Source: Caulobacter sp. X
GTDB lineage: Bacteria; Pseudomonadota; Alphaproteobacteria; Caulobacterales; Caulobacteraceae
NCBI RefSeq assembly: GCF_002742635.1
Contig: NZ_PEGF01000001.1
Coordinates: 1,364,001-1,428,000 of the forward strand
DNA length: 64,000 nucleotides
Reading direction: 5' to 3'
Shown here: one piece after another, positions 17,371-25,182 of the stretch
Position numbering within the stretch: position 1 is the stretch's first letter
Layout: each line of letters starts with the position of its first letter
Position numbers and translations under genes: made by a program
The notes under the pieces: generated by a model
What the model was told of the DNA's origin: nothing
What the model saw: the letters and a program-made list of their open reading frames with translations, nothing else
Databases searched by the model: none

Positions 17371-18127
17371 GGGCCAGCTCCGCCAAGCGCTGCGCCTGTC
17401 GCCTGGGCGCGGCGATCAGCTCGGCGACAACGGGGTTGGGATGCCCGGCCAGCAGGTCGCGCGGCGTGGCCTGGGCCAGCACCTTCCCATCCGCCATCAC
17501 AACGATCTCGTCGGCCAGCAACAGGGCCTCGCTCACGTCGTGGGTCACCATCACCGTGGTCAGGCCTAGCGTCTCGTGCAGCCGCCGCACGTCATCGGCC
17601 AGGGCCACGCGGACCACCGGATCCAGCGCGCCGAACGGCTCGTCCAACAGCAGGATCGACGGTCGAGCGGCGAGCGCTCGGGCCACGCCCACCCGCTGAC
17701 GCTGACCACCCGACAGCTGCGCCGGCGCGCGAGCGGCCAGCTCGCGCGGCAGAGCCACCAGATCGAGCAACTCCGCCGTCCGCGCGGCGATCGTCTCGGC
17801 TGGCCAGCCCAGCAAAGTCGGCGTGATCCCGATGTTCTGGGCGACGCTCATATGAGGAAAGAGACCCGTCTCCTGAAAGACGTAGCCGATGCTCCTGCGC
17901 AGTGCGTGACCAGGGCGAAGCGCGATGTCCTCGCCATCGACCAGCGCCCGCCCCGAGGTCGGCGCGATCAGACCGTTGATCAGTTTCAGCAGCGTCGTCT
18001 TGCCCGCGCCAGAGCCGCCGACGAGGGCGACGAAGCGCCCCTTGGCGATGCGCAGATCAGTCTCGCGCAGGACCGTCTGGCCGCCGTAAGCCTTGCTCAC
18101 CCGGTCGAGAACGATGGCGTCGGTCAT
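17363..18127 (-). CDS. ABC transporter ATPase (ProV/OpuCA-like, truncated form)
   Basis: 254-residue ATPase: Walker A GGSGAGKTTLLKLINGL, Q-loop YVFQETGLFPHMS, signature LSGGQRQRVGVARAL, Walker B ILLLDEPFGALDP and H-loop MVTHDVSEAL. It energises the fused permease/binding protein downstream. There are no C-terminal CBS domains of the sort found in osmotically gated OpuCA/ProV, so osmosensing by that route is unlikely. Confidence 0.92.
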   Translation of the reverse strand: MTDAIVLDRVSKAYGGQTVLRETDLRIAKGRFVALVGGSGAGKTTLLKLINGLIAPTSGRALVDGEDIALRPGHALRRSIGYVFQETGLFPHMSVAQNIGITPTLLGWPAETIAARTAELLDLVALPRELAARAPAQLSGGQRQRVGVARALAARPSILLLDEPFGALDPVVRVALADDVRRLHETLGLTTVMVTHDVSEALLLADEIVVMADGKVLAQATPRDLLAGHPNPVVAELIAAPRRQAQRLAELARG

Positions 18128-18275
18128 GCGGGCTCCCGGCGGCGCGAGAATCGACCTTCGCCGGTTCCAAGCCGGAAATCAAAGCCAGGGTGCGACAAGG
18201 CGGCGCGCGACAGGTCGCCCGGTTCGCGAAAGCCGAGTCAAACGGGACCATGAGGGCATGTTCAAGGAGCGCCAG

Positions 18276-18428
18276 ATGCCCTTCGCGTCGCAGACCCGCC
18301 CGTTCGATCCCCGCGCCCGTCGGCCCCGCCAGTGGCCGCTCGGTGTCGCCGTGTTCGTCGCCGCCGTCTTGAACGCGATCGTCTGGGGCGGGCTCTTGTC
18401 GGTCGCTCGCGCGTTCCTGCGTTTGTGA
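18276..18428 (+). CDS. Small single-pass membrane protein (50 residues)
   Basis: Basic N-terminal tail (SQTRPFDPRARRPRQWP) followed by one transmembrane helix of about 22 residues (GVAVFVAAVLNAIVWGGLLS) and a short RAFLRL end. The ATG is preceded by AAGGAG with seven-base spacing, and a strong terminator follows 40 bases after the stop, so it looks like a complete one-gene transcript. No family recognised. Positive-inside rule suggests the N terminus is cytoplasmic. Confidence 0.7.
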   Translation: MPFASQTRPFDPRARRPRQWPLGVAVFVAAVLNAIVWGGLLSVARAFLRL

Positions 18429-18467
18429 GCGTAGCGTTTTTGCTTTTTCTCCCCCGAGCACTTGAAG

Positions 18468-18499
18468 GCCGCGTCCGACCCGGACGCGGCTCTTTTTTT
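18468..18499 (+). terminator. Rho-independent terminator
   Basis: Perfect 10-bp stem GCCGCGTCCG / CGGACGCGGC with a three-base ACC loop followed by TCTTTTTTT. It ends the small membrane protein transcript. Confidence 0.92.
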
Positions 18500-18505
18500 G
18501 TCGGC

Positions 18506-19378
18506 TTAGCCCCGCTGGGCCACAGCGCGGTCCAGCGCCGCCAGCACGTGCTCGGCCAGGCGGTCGGCGGCCGGACCGGCCTCGCGATTGCGGATCAAGG
18601 CGATCTCGCCGTCGGCCAGGGGCGGCGCCTCGCCGCCCAGGATCGTCAGGTCGTCCGGAACCATGGCGCGCGGCAGCACCGAGACGCCCAAGCCCGCCCG
18701 CAGCGCCGCCAGCTGCCCCGCCACCGAGGGGCTCGTATAGGCGATGCGCCAGGCCCGTCCGGCTTCGTCCAGGGCCGTGGTCGCGCGCCGCCGATAGACG
18801 CAGGGCGATGGCGCGGCGATCAACGAGACAACCTTGCTGGACGCCAGGTCCTCGCCGTCCCGCCCGACCCAGACCAGAGGCTCGCGCCAGACCCGCACGC
18901 CCAGCTCGCCGCCCAGGGGCTCGCGCTTGACGAGGGCCAGGTCCAGCTCGCCGGCGCTCATCCTGTCCAAGAGGCGCAGCGTCAGGTCGCAGGTCACCGA
19001 CAGGGCGATGCGCGGATGGCTGCGGGCGAAGGCGCCCAGCACCGCCGGCAGGTGGGCGGTGGCGAAGTCCTCTGGCGCGCCTAGTCGGACCTCGCCCTCG
19101 ACCTCGTCGGCCGCCAGCGCCGCGACGATGTCGTCATTGACCCGCAGCAGCCGCCGCGCCTGGGCCAGGAACACCTCGCCCTTGTCTGTCAGACTGACCC
19201 GCCGCGCGTCGCGCTGGAACAGCGGCTCGCCGATCAGGTCCTCCAGCCGCCGCACCTGCAGGCTGACGGCCGACTGGGAGCGGCCCAGGCGCTCGCCGGC
19301 GCGGGTGAAGCTGCGGCTTTCGCTGACCGTGACGAAGGCCCGGACCAGGTCGAGATCGAGATTCGTCGAATTCGGCAT
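18506..19378 (-). CDS. LysR family transcriptional regulator
   Basis: 290 residues. The N-terminal winged helix-turn-helix (LDLVRAFVTVSESRSFTRAG, RLGRSQSAVSLQVRRLEDLI) is followed by the LysR effector-binding domain (DEVEGEVRLGAPEDFATAHL, LGVSVLPRAMVPD). Divergent from an SbtA-like permease across a 119-base A+T-rich spacer, so it probably controls that gene and itself. The effector is unknown. Confidence 0.92.
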   Translation of the reverse strand: MPNSTNLDLDLVRAFVTVSESRSFTRAGERLGRSQSAVSLQVRRLEDLIGEPLFQRDARRVSLTDKGEVFLAQARRLLRVNDDIVAALAADEVEGEVRLGAPEDFATAHLPAVLGAFARSHPRIALSVTCDLTLRLLDRMSAGELDLALVKREPLGGELGVRVWREPLVWVGRDGEDLASSKVVSLIAAPSPCVYRRRATTALDEAGRAWRIAYTSPSVAGQLAALRAGLGVSVLPRAMVPDDLTILGGEAPPLADGEIALIRNREAGPAADRLAEHVLAALDRAVAQRG

Positions 19379-19403
19379 CGGCCCATCTATTACATTTCAT
19401 CAT

Positions 19404-19425
19404 GATAACGATACGAATGATTATC
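19404..19425. promoter_or_regulatory. Candidate LysR binding dyad
   Basis: GATAA at 19404-19408 and TTATC at 19421-19425 form an interrupted dyad in the A+T-rich gap between the LysR gene and its divergent permease. LysR sites commonly follow a T-N11-A dyad plan. Confidence 0.4.
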
Positions 19426-19497
19426 TTATCGAATTGATCAAGCTTGGCTAGAGCACCGCCGCGCCTCGACCGGGGGCGTGGCAAGGAGCTCCTTCAG

Positions 19498-20481
19498 ATG
19501 GATTTGGCCAAGGGTCTGGCGCAGGCCGCCGGCAACCTCACGCAGCCGGCGGTGCTGTTCTTCGTGCTCGGAGCGGGGGCGGCGCTGGCCGGCTCGCCGC
19601 TGCGGCTGCCCAAGGGGGCCATGAGCTTCCTGTCGATGTACCTGATGCTGTGCATCGGCTTCAAAGGCGGCGCCGAGGCCCGCGCCCATGGGCTGGACCC
19701 GACCTTCGTAAGCGCCGCTATCGCCGGCCTGGGCCTGGCCCTGCTGCTACCGGTCGTGGCCTACGGCGCGATGCGGAAAGTCGGCCTGACCAGCCTGAAC
19801 AGCGCGGCCGTGGCGGCGCACTACGGCTCGGTCTCGGTCGTAACCTTCGCGGCCGCGCAGAGCTATCTGGGATCGATCGGTCATCATCCGGCCGGCTACA
19901 TGTCGGCGGTTCTGGCGCTGATGGAGACGCCCGGGGTGCTGGTCGCCGTCACCTTGGCCAAGCTGATGTCGCCGAACGAAGCGCGCTCGGCCTCGACGGG
20001 CAAGCTGCTGCACGAGGCGCTGCTGAACCCCGCCGCCGTGGTGCTGCTGGGCAGTTTCGCCATCGGCCTGGTCGCCACAGCGCCCAACGCGGCCAAGCTG
20101 AATGTCTTCGTCGGCCCGATGTTCCAGGGCGTGCTGTGCCTGTTCCTGCTGGAGCTGGGCGTGACGGCGGCCGAGCGGCTGCGGGCCTGGCGCGAAGTGC
20201 GGCCGGCGGTCGTGGCGATGGGCGTGGTGTTGCCTCTGACAGGCGCGGCTCTGGCGCTGGGTCTGGGCTGGCTGGTCGGCCTGCGGAACGGCGAGCTGGC
20301 GGCGCTGACGGCCCTGGCCGGCTCGGCGTCCTATATCGCGGCGCCCGCGGCGATCCGGCTGACCCTGCCCAAGGCGGACGCGGGCCTGTGCCTGACGCTG
20401 TCCCTGGGGGTCACCTTCCCCTTCAACATCCTGCTGGGCATCCCGCTTTACGCCCAGCTGGCTCTAGCGCTTAGCCGCTAG
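19498..20481 (+). CDS. SbtA-like sodium-dependent bicarbonate transporter family permease
   Basis: 327-residue polytopic inner-membrane protein of the SbtA/DUF897 family. Family blocks: [74 protein letters not shown] and [20 protein letters not shown]. Cyanobacterial members import bicarbonate with sodium; the role in heterotrophs is less clear. ATG 19498 is preferred to an in-frame TTG at 19444; AAGGAG precedes it. The gene ends four bases inside the convergent fliE. Confidence 0.88.
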   Translation: MDLAKGLAQAAGNLTQPAVLFFVLGAGAALAGSPLRLPKGAMSFLSMYLMLCIGFKGGAEARAHGLDPTFVSAAIAGLGLALLLPVVAYGAMRKVGLTSLNSAAVAAHYGSVSVVTFAAAQSYLGSIGHHPAGYMSAVLALMETPGVLVAVTLAKLMSPNEARSASTGKLLHEALLNPAAVVLLGSFAIGLVATAPNAAKLNVFVGPMFQGVLCLFLLELGVTAAERLRAWREVRPAVVAMGVVLPLTGAALALGLGWLVGLRNGELAALTALAGSASYIAAPAAIRLTLPKADAGLCLTLSLGVTFPFNILLGIPLYAQLALALSR

Positions 20482-20789
20482 ATCGGCATCCGCATGATTT
20501 CCTGGTAGGCCGAGATCACCTGGTCGCGGACGGACATCACCGTCTCCAGGCTGGCCTCGGCCGAGCTGATGGCGGTGACGACGTCGACCAGTTCGGCCTT
20601 GCCGGCCACCTGGTCGGCGATCTTGTGCTCGGCGACCTTTGAGGCCTTGGTCGCGTCGGTCATGGCCGACTTCAGGATGTCGCCAAAGTCGAGGCCGTTC
20701 TTCTGGCCGCCACCGATCGAACCGACGGAGCCGACGCCCATGGCGCCCGAATTGGCGTAGGCCTTGGCGGCGGCGAGCGCGGTGATCAT
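20478..20789 (-). CDS. fliE: Flagellar hook-basal body protein FliE
   Basis: 103 residues. Joins the MS ring to the proximal rod. The conserved C terminus is present: [20 protein letters not shown] and [13 protein letters not shown], plus [12 protein letters not shown] in the middle. Third gene of flgB-flgC-fliE, ten bases after flgC. Confidence 0.95.
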   Translation of the reverse strand: MITALAAAKAYANSGAMGVGSVGSIGGGQKNGLDFGDILKSAMTDATKASKVAEHKIADQVAGKAELVDVVTAISSAEASLETVMSVRDQVISAYQEIMRMPI

Positions 20790-20799
20790 GGCCTAGCCC

Positions 20800-21219
20800 C
20801 TACTTCTTGAGGATGTCGAGGGTGCGCGATTCCATCACGCGCGCCGTCTCGATGACGTTGAGGTTGGCTTCGTAGGCGCGCTGCGCCTCTTTCATGTCCA
20901 GCGCCTCGACCAGCGAATTGACGTTGGGCAGCTTGACGTAGCCCCGGGCGTCGGCGGCCGGGTTGCCCGGATCGTATTCGGTCTTGAAGGCCGTCTGGTC
21001 GGGATCGACGCGGACCATCTGCACGCCCTCGGCGCCTTGCACCTTGGTGGGCCGGAAGATCGGCAACTGGCGACGATAGGGATCGCCGCCCGCCGTGGTC
21101 GCCGTCGAATTGGCGTTGGCGATGTTCTCGGCGATGACCCGCATGCGGCCCTGCTGGGCCCGGAGCGCGGAAGCCGCCACGGCCATGGCCGCCATCGGTT
21201 GAGACTTGATCTCCGGCAT
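20800..21219 (-). CDS. flgC: Flagellar proximal rod protein FlgC
   Basis: 139 residues. N-terminal rod motif AASALRAQQGRMRVIAENIA and ANANSTATTAGGDPYRRQ; C-terminal VKLPNVNSLVEALDMKEAQR and YEANLNVIETARVMESRTLD, both diagnostic of FlgC. Exported by the flagellar type III apparatus. Eleven bases after flgB. Confidence 0.96.
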   Translation of the reverse strand: MPEIKSQPMAAMAVAASALRAQQGRMRVIAENIANANSTATTAGGDPYRRQLPIFRPTKVQGAEGVQMVRVDPDQTAFKTEYDPGNPAADARGYVKLPNVNSLVEALDMKEAQRAYEANLNVIETARVMESRTLDILKK

Positions 21220-21230
21220 CGCCTAGCTCC

Positions 21231-21683
21231 TCAGCCGTTCGGCTTGCGCGCCGCCATGCGCAGCATGGTCAGGGATTTCTGGTAGAAGCCGATCGCCGCG
21301 TCGTAGTTCATGCGCGCGTCGGTCATCTTGATCATCTGGTCCTCGAGCGACACGGCGTTGCCGTCGAGGGTCACTTCCGAATCGGTTCCGGCCGTCGACC
21401 GCCAGGCGCTGGGCGCGTTCGACGGGGCCAGGTGCGAGGCCGAGGTGGCGATCATCCGCACGCCGTTGGTCGGCGCGGCGGGCCCGCCGCGATAGACCGC
21501 GCCCGACGCCTGGTTCATCAGCGAGGCCTGGAAGCTGAAGGGCTTGAGGTCGCTGGGGCGGTAGCCGGCGGTGTCGGCGTTGGCGACGTTCTGGGCGACA
21601 AGCTTCTGGCGCTCGGACAGATAGCCGAGGCGGCTCTTGAGCATGCCAAAGAGAGGGATGTCATCCGGACCCATGACGAACAT
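21231..21683 (-). CDS. flgB: Flagellar proximal rod protein FlgB
   Basis: 150 residues. N-terminal motif LSERQKLVAQNVANADTAGY and SDLKPFSFQA; C-terminal NAVSLEDQMIKMTDARMNYD. First gene of flgBC-fliE. Start could be ATG 21683 or ATG 21674; neither has a clear Shine-Dalgarno. A CtrA-type box is 16-30 bases upstream of 21683, in line with class II flagellar control in Caulobacter. Confidence 0.93.
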   Translation of the reverse strand: MFVMGPDDIPLFGMLKSRLGYLSERQKLVAQNVANADTAGYRPSDLKPFSFQASLMNQASGAVYRGGPAAPTNGVRMIATSASHLAPSNAPSAWRSTAGTDSEVTLDGNAVSLEDQMIKMTDARMNYDAAIGFYQKSLTMLRMAARKPNG

Positions 21684-21698
21684 GGTGAAGAAACAGGG

Positions 21699-21713
21699 TT
21701 AATTCGACATTAA
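21699..21713. promoter_or_regulatory. CtrA-type box TTAA-N7-TTAA between flgB and fliO
   Basis: TTAATTCGACATTAA on the plus strand; read on the minus strand it is TTAA-N7-TTAAC, the full CtrA consensus. It lies in the divergent flgB/fliO promoter region, where cell-cycle control of class II flagellar genes by CtrA is established in Caulobacter. Confidence 0.7.
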
Positions 21714-21779
21714 GAACCCTCAGGCACACCAGGGGTGTCGGGGGCATCTCCCTGCGCCATCTTGTCTCGCTCGGCCGTC

Positions 21780-22094
21780 ATGCCCGTCATCGAATTCATC
21801 CGCGCCCTGGCGGCGCTGGCGATCACCCTGGGCCTGATCGGCCTGGCCGCCTGGGCCCTGCGCAAGTTCGGGCCGGACGCGGTCGGCCGCCTGATCGCCG
21901 CGCGCCAGGATCGCCGCCTCAGGGTCGTCGAGAGCCTGGCGCTCGACCCCACGCGCCGCCTTCTGGTGGTCAGCCTGGACGGCGAGGAGCGCCTCGTCCT
22001 GCTAGGCGACGGCAGGCTGCTGGACTGGACGCCCGCGCCCTCTCCGTCTCCTTCGGTTTCCGCTTCCGTTTCCGCTCCGGAGCCCGTGGCCTGA
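21780..22094 (+). CDS. fliO: Flagellar biosynthetic protein FliO
   Basis: 104 residues. One N-terminal transmembrane helix (ALAALAITLGLIGLAAWALR) and the FliO domain with RLRVVESLALDPTRRLLVVS and DGEERLVLLG. Assists assembly of the FliP pore. ATG 21780 is preferred over an upstream GTG at 21735. The stop overlaps the fliP start (TGATG). Confidence 0.88.
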   Translation: MPVIEFIRALAALAITLGLIGLAAWALRKFGPDAVGRLIAARQDRRLRVVESLALDPTRRLLVVSLDGEERLVLLGDGRLLDWTPAPSPSPSVSASVSAPEPVA

Positions 22095-22891
22095 TGCGCG
22101 ACCTGATCAAGTCCCTGACGGGCGCCAAACCGGAAGACCTGCGCCGCGCAGCGCTGATCTCGGTGCTGGCCGCCTTCGCATGCGCCGTGATGCCGGCGGC
22201 CGCCATGGCCCAGTCGGCCGTGAACATCAATCTGGGCACGGGCGCGGGCCTGACCGACCGCGTGGTTCAGCTGGTCGCCCTGATGACGGTGCTGTCGCTG
22301 GCGCCGTCGATCGTGATCATGACCACCTCGTTCGTGCGCATCGTGGTGGTGCTGGGCCTCTTGCGCACCGCCATCGGCGTGCAATCGAGCCCGCCGAACC
22401 CGGTCATCATCAGCCTGGCGCTGTTCCTGACCGCGATCGTCATGGGCCCGACCTTCGAGCGCTCCTATGACGCCGGCATCAAGCCGCTGCTGGACAAGCA
22501 GATCGAGCTGCCCGAGGCCTTCGACGCCGCCAGCGGTCCAGTGAAGCAGTTCATGCTGACCCAGGTCGATCGCGACGACCTGGCCCTGTTCGTCCGCCTC
22601 TCCAAGATCCCCCAACCGAAGACGGCGGCGGAGACGCCGATCAAGGTCGTCACGCCAGCCTTCATGATCTCGGAGCTGAAGCGCGCCTTCCAGATCGGCT
22701 TCCTGCTGTTCATCCCCTTCCTGGTCATCGACCTGGTGGTCGCCAGCGTGCTGATGAGCATGGGCATGATGATGTTGCCGCCGGCGACGATCAGTCTTCC
22801 GTTCAAGCTGATCTTCTTCGTGCTAGTGGACGGCTGGCGACTCGTCGCCGGCAGCCTCGTCGAGAGCTTCCAGCGCGGCGGGGCGGGTTAG
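22094..22891 (+). CDS. fliP: Flagellar export pore protein FliP
   Basis: 265 residues. N-terminal cleavable signal (CAVMPAAAMA) then the FliP core: LMTVLSLAPSIVIMTTSFVR, VVVLGLLRTAIGVQSSPPNP, SLALFLTAIVMGPTF, VVTPAFMISELKRAFQIGFL and MGMMMLPPATISLPFKLIFF. Part of the FliPQR export gate of the flagellar type III system. Coupled to fliO. Confidence 0.97.
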   Translation: MRDLIKSLTGAKPEDLRRAALISVLAAFACAVMPAAAMAQSAVNINLGTGAGLTDRVVQLVALMTVLSLAPSIVIMTTSFVRIVVVLGLLRTAIGVQSSPPNPVIISLALFLTAIVMGPTFERSYDAGIKPLLDKQIELPEAFDAASGPVKQFMLTQVDRDDLALFVRLSKIPQPKTAAETPIKVVTPAFMISELKRAFQIGFLLFIPFLVIDLVVASVLMSMGMMMLPPATISLPFKLIFFVLVDGWRLVAGSLVESFQRGGAG

Positions 22892-22921
22892 CGCTTTTCC
22901 GACAAGACCCAGAAGACGACC

Positions 22922-23833
22922 ATGACGGTATTTGTTCTCGGCTCCATCAATCTCGACGCGGTCGCGCGGGTCGATGACTTGCCCCGCCCGGGCGAGACCG
23001 TGGCCGGCCGTTCGCTGGAGCTCTTCCTAGGCGGCAAGGGCGCCAACCAGGCCGTGGCGGCGGCGCGAATGGGCGCCCCGACGCGCCTGATGGGCGCGGT
23101 CGGCCGGGACGATAGCGGCGTGAGCCTGAAGACCAAGCTGACGGGGTACGGCGTCCAGGTCGGGGACGTGCTGGAGCTTGAAGACGCCCCCACCGGCCAA
23201 GCCCACGTCTGGGTCAGCGCCGGCGGCGAGAACATGATCGTGGTCACCTCGGGCGCCAACGCGCTGGTGACGCCCCAGCAGGTGGCCGGCGCGACGCTGG
23301 AGGGCCAGCGGATCCTGCTCTGCCAGTTGGAAACGCCGCCGACGGCGATCGAGGCCCTGTTCCGCGCCGGCGCCGCCAAAGGCGCCCTGCGGATCCTGAA
23401 CGCCGCCCCCGCCCTGCCCCAGGGCGCGGCGCTGTTCCCGCTGACCGACATCCTGATCCTGAACCAGACCGAGCTGGCGACCTACGCGAAACTCGACCAC
23501 GAGCCCGTGCGGTTGGAGGACGTCTCCTTGGCCGCGCGCAAGCTGATGAGCCGTCCCGACCAGACGATCATTGTCACCCTCGGCGCGGCCGGAGTGGCGG
23601 GGGTTCGGCGCGACGAGGCGTTTCTGGTCGAGGGACGAAAGGTCAAGGCGATCGACACCGTCGGCGCGGGCGACTGCTTCTGCGGCGCTCTGGCCGCGGG
23701 CCTGGCGGCCAACATGGAATTGCGCGACGCGGTCGAGATGGCCAATGCGGCGGCGGCTCTGTCTGTCCAGAAGGCCGGCGCGGCGCCCTCCATGCCGAAC
23801 CGGCGCGAGGTCGAGGCCTTCCTGAAAGGGTAG
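22922..23833 (+). CDS. rbsK: Ribokinase (PfkB family)
   Basis: 303 residues. Phosphorylates ribose or a related sugar at O5 with ATP. PfkB signature 1 is in LFLGGKGANQAVAAARMGAP, signature 2 in VKAIDTVGAGDCFCGALAAG with the catalytic Asp in GAGD. N-terminal VFVLGSINLDAVARVDDLPR is ribokinase-like. Only 30 bases after fliP and possibly read through from it, but unrelated in function; no ribose transporter is nearby. Confidence 0.88.
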   Translation: MTVFVLGSINLDAVARVDDLPRPGETVAGRSLELFLGGKGANQAVAAARMGAPTRLMGAVGRDDSGVSLKTKLTGYGVQVGDVLELEDAPTGQAHVWVSAGGENMIVVTSGANALVTPQQVAGATLEGQRILLCQLETPPTAIEALFRAGAAKGALRILNAAPALPQGAALFPLTDILILNQTELATYAKLDHEPVRLEDVSLAARKLMSRPDQTIIVTLGAAGVAGVRRDEAFLVEGRKVKAIDTVGAGDCFCGALAAGLAANMELRDAVEMANAAAALSVQKAGAAPSMPNRREVEAFLKG

Positions 23834-23843
23834 CGCGGAAGCC

Positions 23844-24332
23844 TTAGGCCGCGCGGATGCCGGAATTGCTCTCGGCCTGGGCGCCGACCACCGCGTCGTA
23901 GCCCAGGATCATGTCGACGTCCTTGCCGTTGCTGGCCAGCGGCAGGCGCAGCCACAGGATCGACATGTGCGGCGCGCCGCGCCAGGCCAGGCTATGGACG
24001 CCCACGCCCGGACGACGCTCGTCGACCACCTTGTCCAGTTCCTTGCGCCAGTAGTCGGCGGCGGCGGTGTTGTAGACTTCCGACAGGCTCTTGCCCGTGA
24101 TCTCCCGCCCATAGACGCCGTAGAGACCGGTGCCCGCCAGCCGCAGGCGGTAATCGCGAGGCTCGCGAACGACGTCGATCAGGCTGACCGTGGGCAGCAG
24201 GCGCTTCATGTTGGACGGGTGCAGGTCCACGCGGCCAGGGAGGCCAGCCCCCCGACGGAGGGACGCCCAATAGGCGAACATCTCCTGATGAGCGCGCGCC
24301 GCCGTGGCGGATGCGCTCAATTGCGCGGACAT
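23844..24332 (-). CDS. mopJ: Single PAS_5 domain protein, MopJ-like
   Basis: 162 residues made almost wholly of one PAS_5 domain: MFAYWASLRRGAGLPGRVDL, RDYRLRLAGTGLYGVYGREI, SLSEVYNTAAADYWRKELDK. Caulobacter MopJ is a short PAS protein of this kind that adjusts cell-cycle signalling in stationary phase and is, as I recall, encoded beside a mucR gene, as here. ATG 24332 (GGGGGACTCTGAAG upstream) is preferred to a GTG at 24374. The mopJ name rests on family and neighbourhood only. Confidence 0.75.
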   Translation of the reverse strand: MSAQLSASATAARAHQEMFAYWASLRRGAGLPGRVDLHPSNMKRLLPTVSLIDVVREPRDYRLRLAGTGLYGVYGREITGKSLSEVYNTAAADYWRKELDKVVDERRPGVGVHSLAWRGAPHMSILWLRLPLASNGKDVDMILGYDAVVGAQAESNSGIRAA

Positions 24333-24454
24333 CTTCAGAGTCCCCCACAAGCCCTTGGAATCACTTCGATTCACTATCGCTTAAGGAACGAATCGCGGGC
24401 AAGTGAAAAAGGGCCTCCGCGACAAGATTTCCTTAAAGAGTCAACACGAACGGA

Positions 24455-24488
24455 AACGCCCGCCGTCCGGGTCCGGACGACGGGCGTT
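24455..24488 (-). terminator. Long hairpin between mucR and the PAS gene
   Basis: 15-bp arms (24455-24469 and 24474-24488) with one mismatch and a four-base loop; on the minus strand it is followed by TTTCCGTT. Likely terminates or attenuates the mucR transcript before the PAS gene. Confidence 0.6.
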
Positions 24489-24535
24489 GCGTCGCCGGAG
24501 AGCCCCTCTCCGGCCAAGCTTTTGTTCAGACTCGA

Positions 24536-24955
24536 CTATTTGCCCTTGCGAGCCGGCTTCCGGCCGCCTTGGCCCAGGCCCATTTGCTTGGCCAGGTTCG
24601 AACGCGCCTCGGCGTAGTTCGGAGCGACCATCGGGTAATCCTTGGGCAGACCCCACTTGGCGCGGTAGTCCTCGGGGGTCATGTCGTACTTGGTGCGCAG
24701 GTGGCGCTTCAGCGACTTGAACTTCCGGCCGTCTTCCAAGCAGATCAGATAGTCCGGCGTGATCGAGCGCTTGATCGGAACCGCGGGCTCCTTGGGCGGC
24801 GCGGGCGGCTCGGCGGCCGGCGAGCCCACGGTGGCCAGGGCTTGGTGCACTTGCTTGATTAGAGCGGGCAGGTCAGCGGTCGCGACCACGTTATTGCCGA
24901 CATAGGCGGAGACAATACCCGCCGTCATCTCAATCAGATCGGATTGATCTTCCAT
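24536..24955 (-). CDS. mucR: MucR/Ros family transcriptional regulator (paralogue 1)
   Basis: 139 residues. The Ros/MucR domain spans about 60-135: ITPDYLICLEDGRKFKSLKR, HLRTKYDMTPEDYRAKWGLP and YPMVAPNYAEARSNLAKQMG, with a basic RKPARKGK tail. Members are H-NS-like repressors binding A+T-rich DNA; in Caulobacter, MucR1/2 govern the S-to-G1 transition. The second zinc-ligand Cys of Ros (CLEC) is Asp here (CLED). ATG 24955 gives MEDQSDLIEM, matching the paralogue's start. Confidence 0.92.
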   Translation of the reverse strand: MEDQSDLIEMTAGIVSAYVGNNVVATADLPALIKQVHQALATVGSPAAEPPAPPKEPAVPIKRSITPDYLICLEDGRKFKSLKRHLRTKYDMTPEDYRAKWGLPKDYPMVAPNYAEARSNLAKQMGLGQGGRKPARKGK

Positions 24956-25182
24956 ATGGCCTCGCCCGTCGACAATCAATTTGCTGATACGGACTGATTC
25001 CCACACCAGTCGAGGCGTGCATACAAACATTGCATGCCTCGAGCAATACGAACCAATCAAGATAACAGCTGTAAAAGCCCAGTGTTTAAAATCGTAGCGG
25101 GCTCTACGAAAGAATGTGTAAGCTAGGTTGAGTTCGCGAACCCTACAAAGCCGGCTGATCGAAAAACAATGATATCCCGGCC

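Noticed and set aside
13534..17826. A 1430-codon open frame on the plus strand across hutC, hutH and the ABC genes
   Set aside because: It runs through several well-supported genes, changes character repeatedly, is rich in Arg/Gly/Pro/Ala and has no family features: a by-product of high G+C at third positions.
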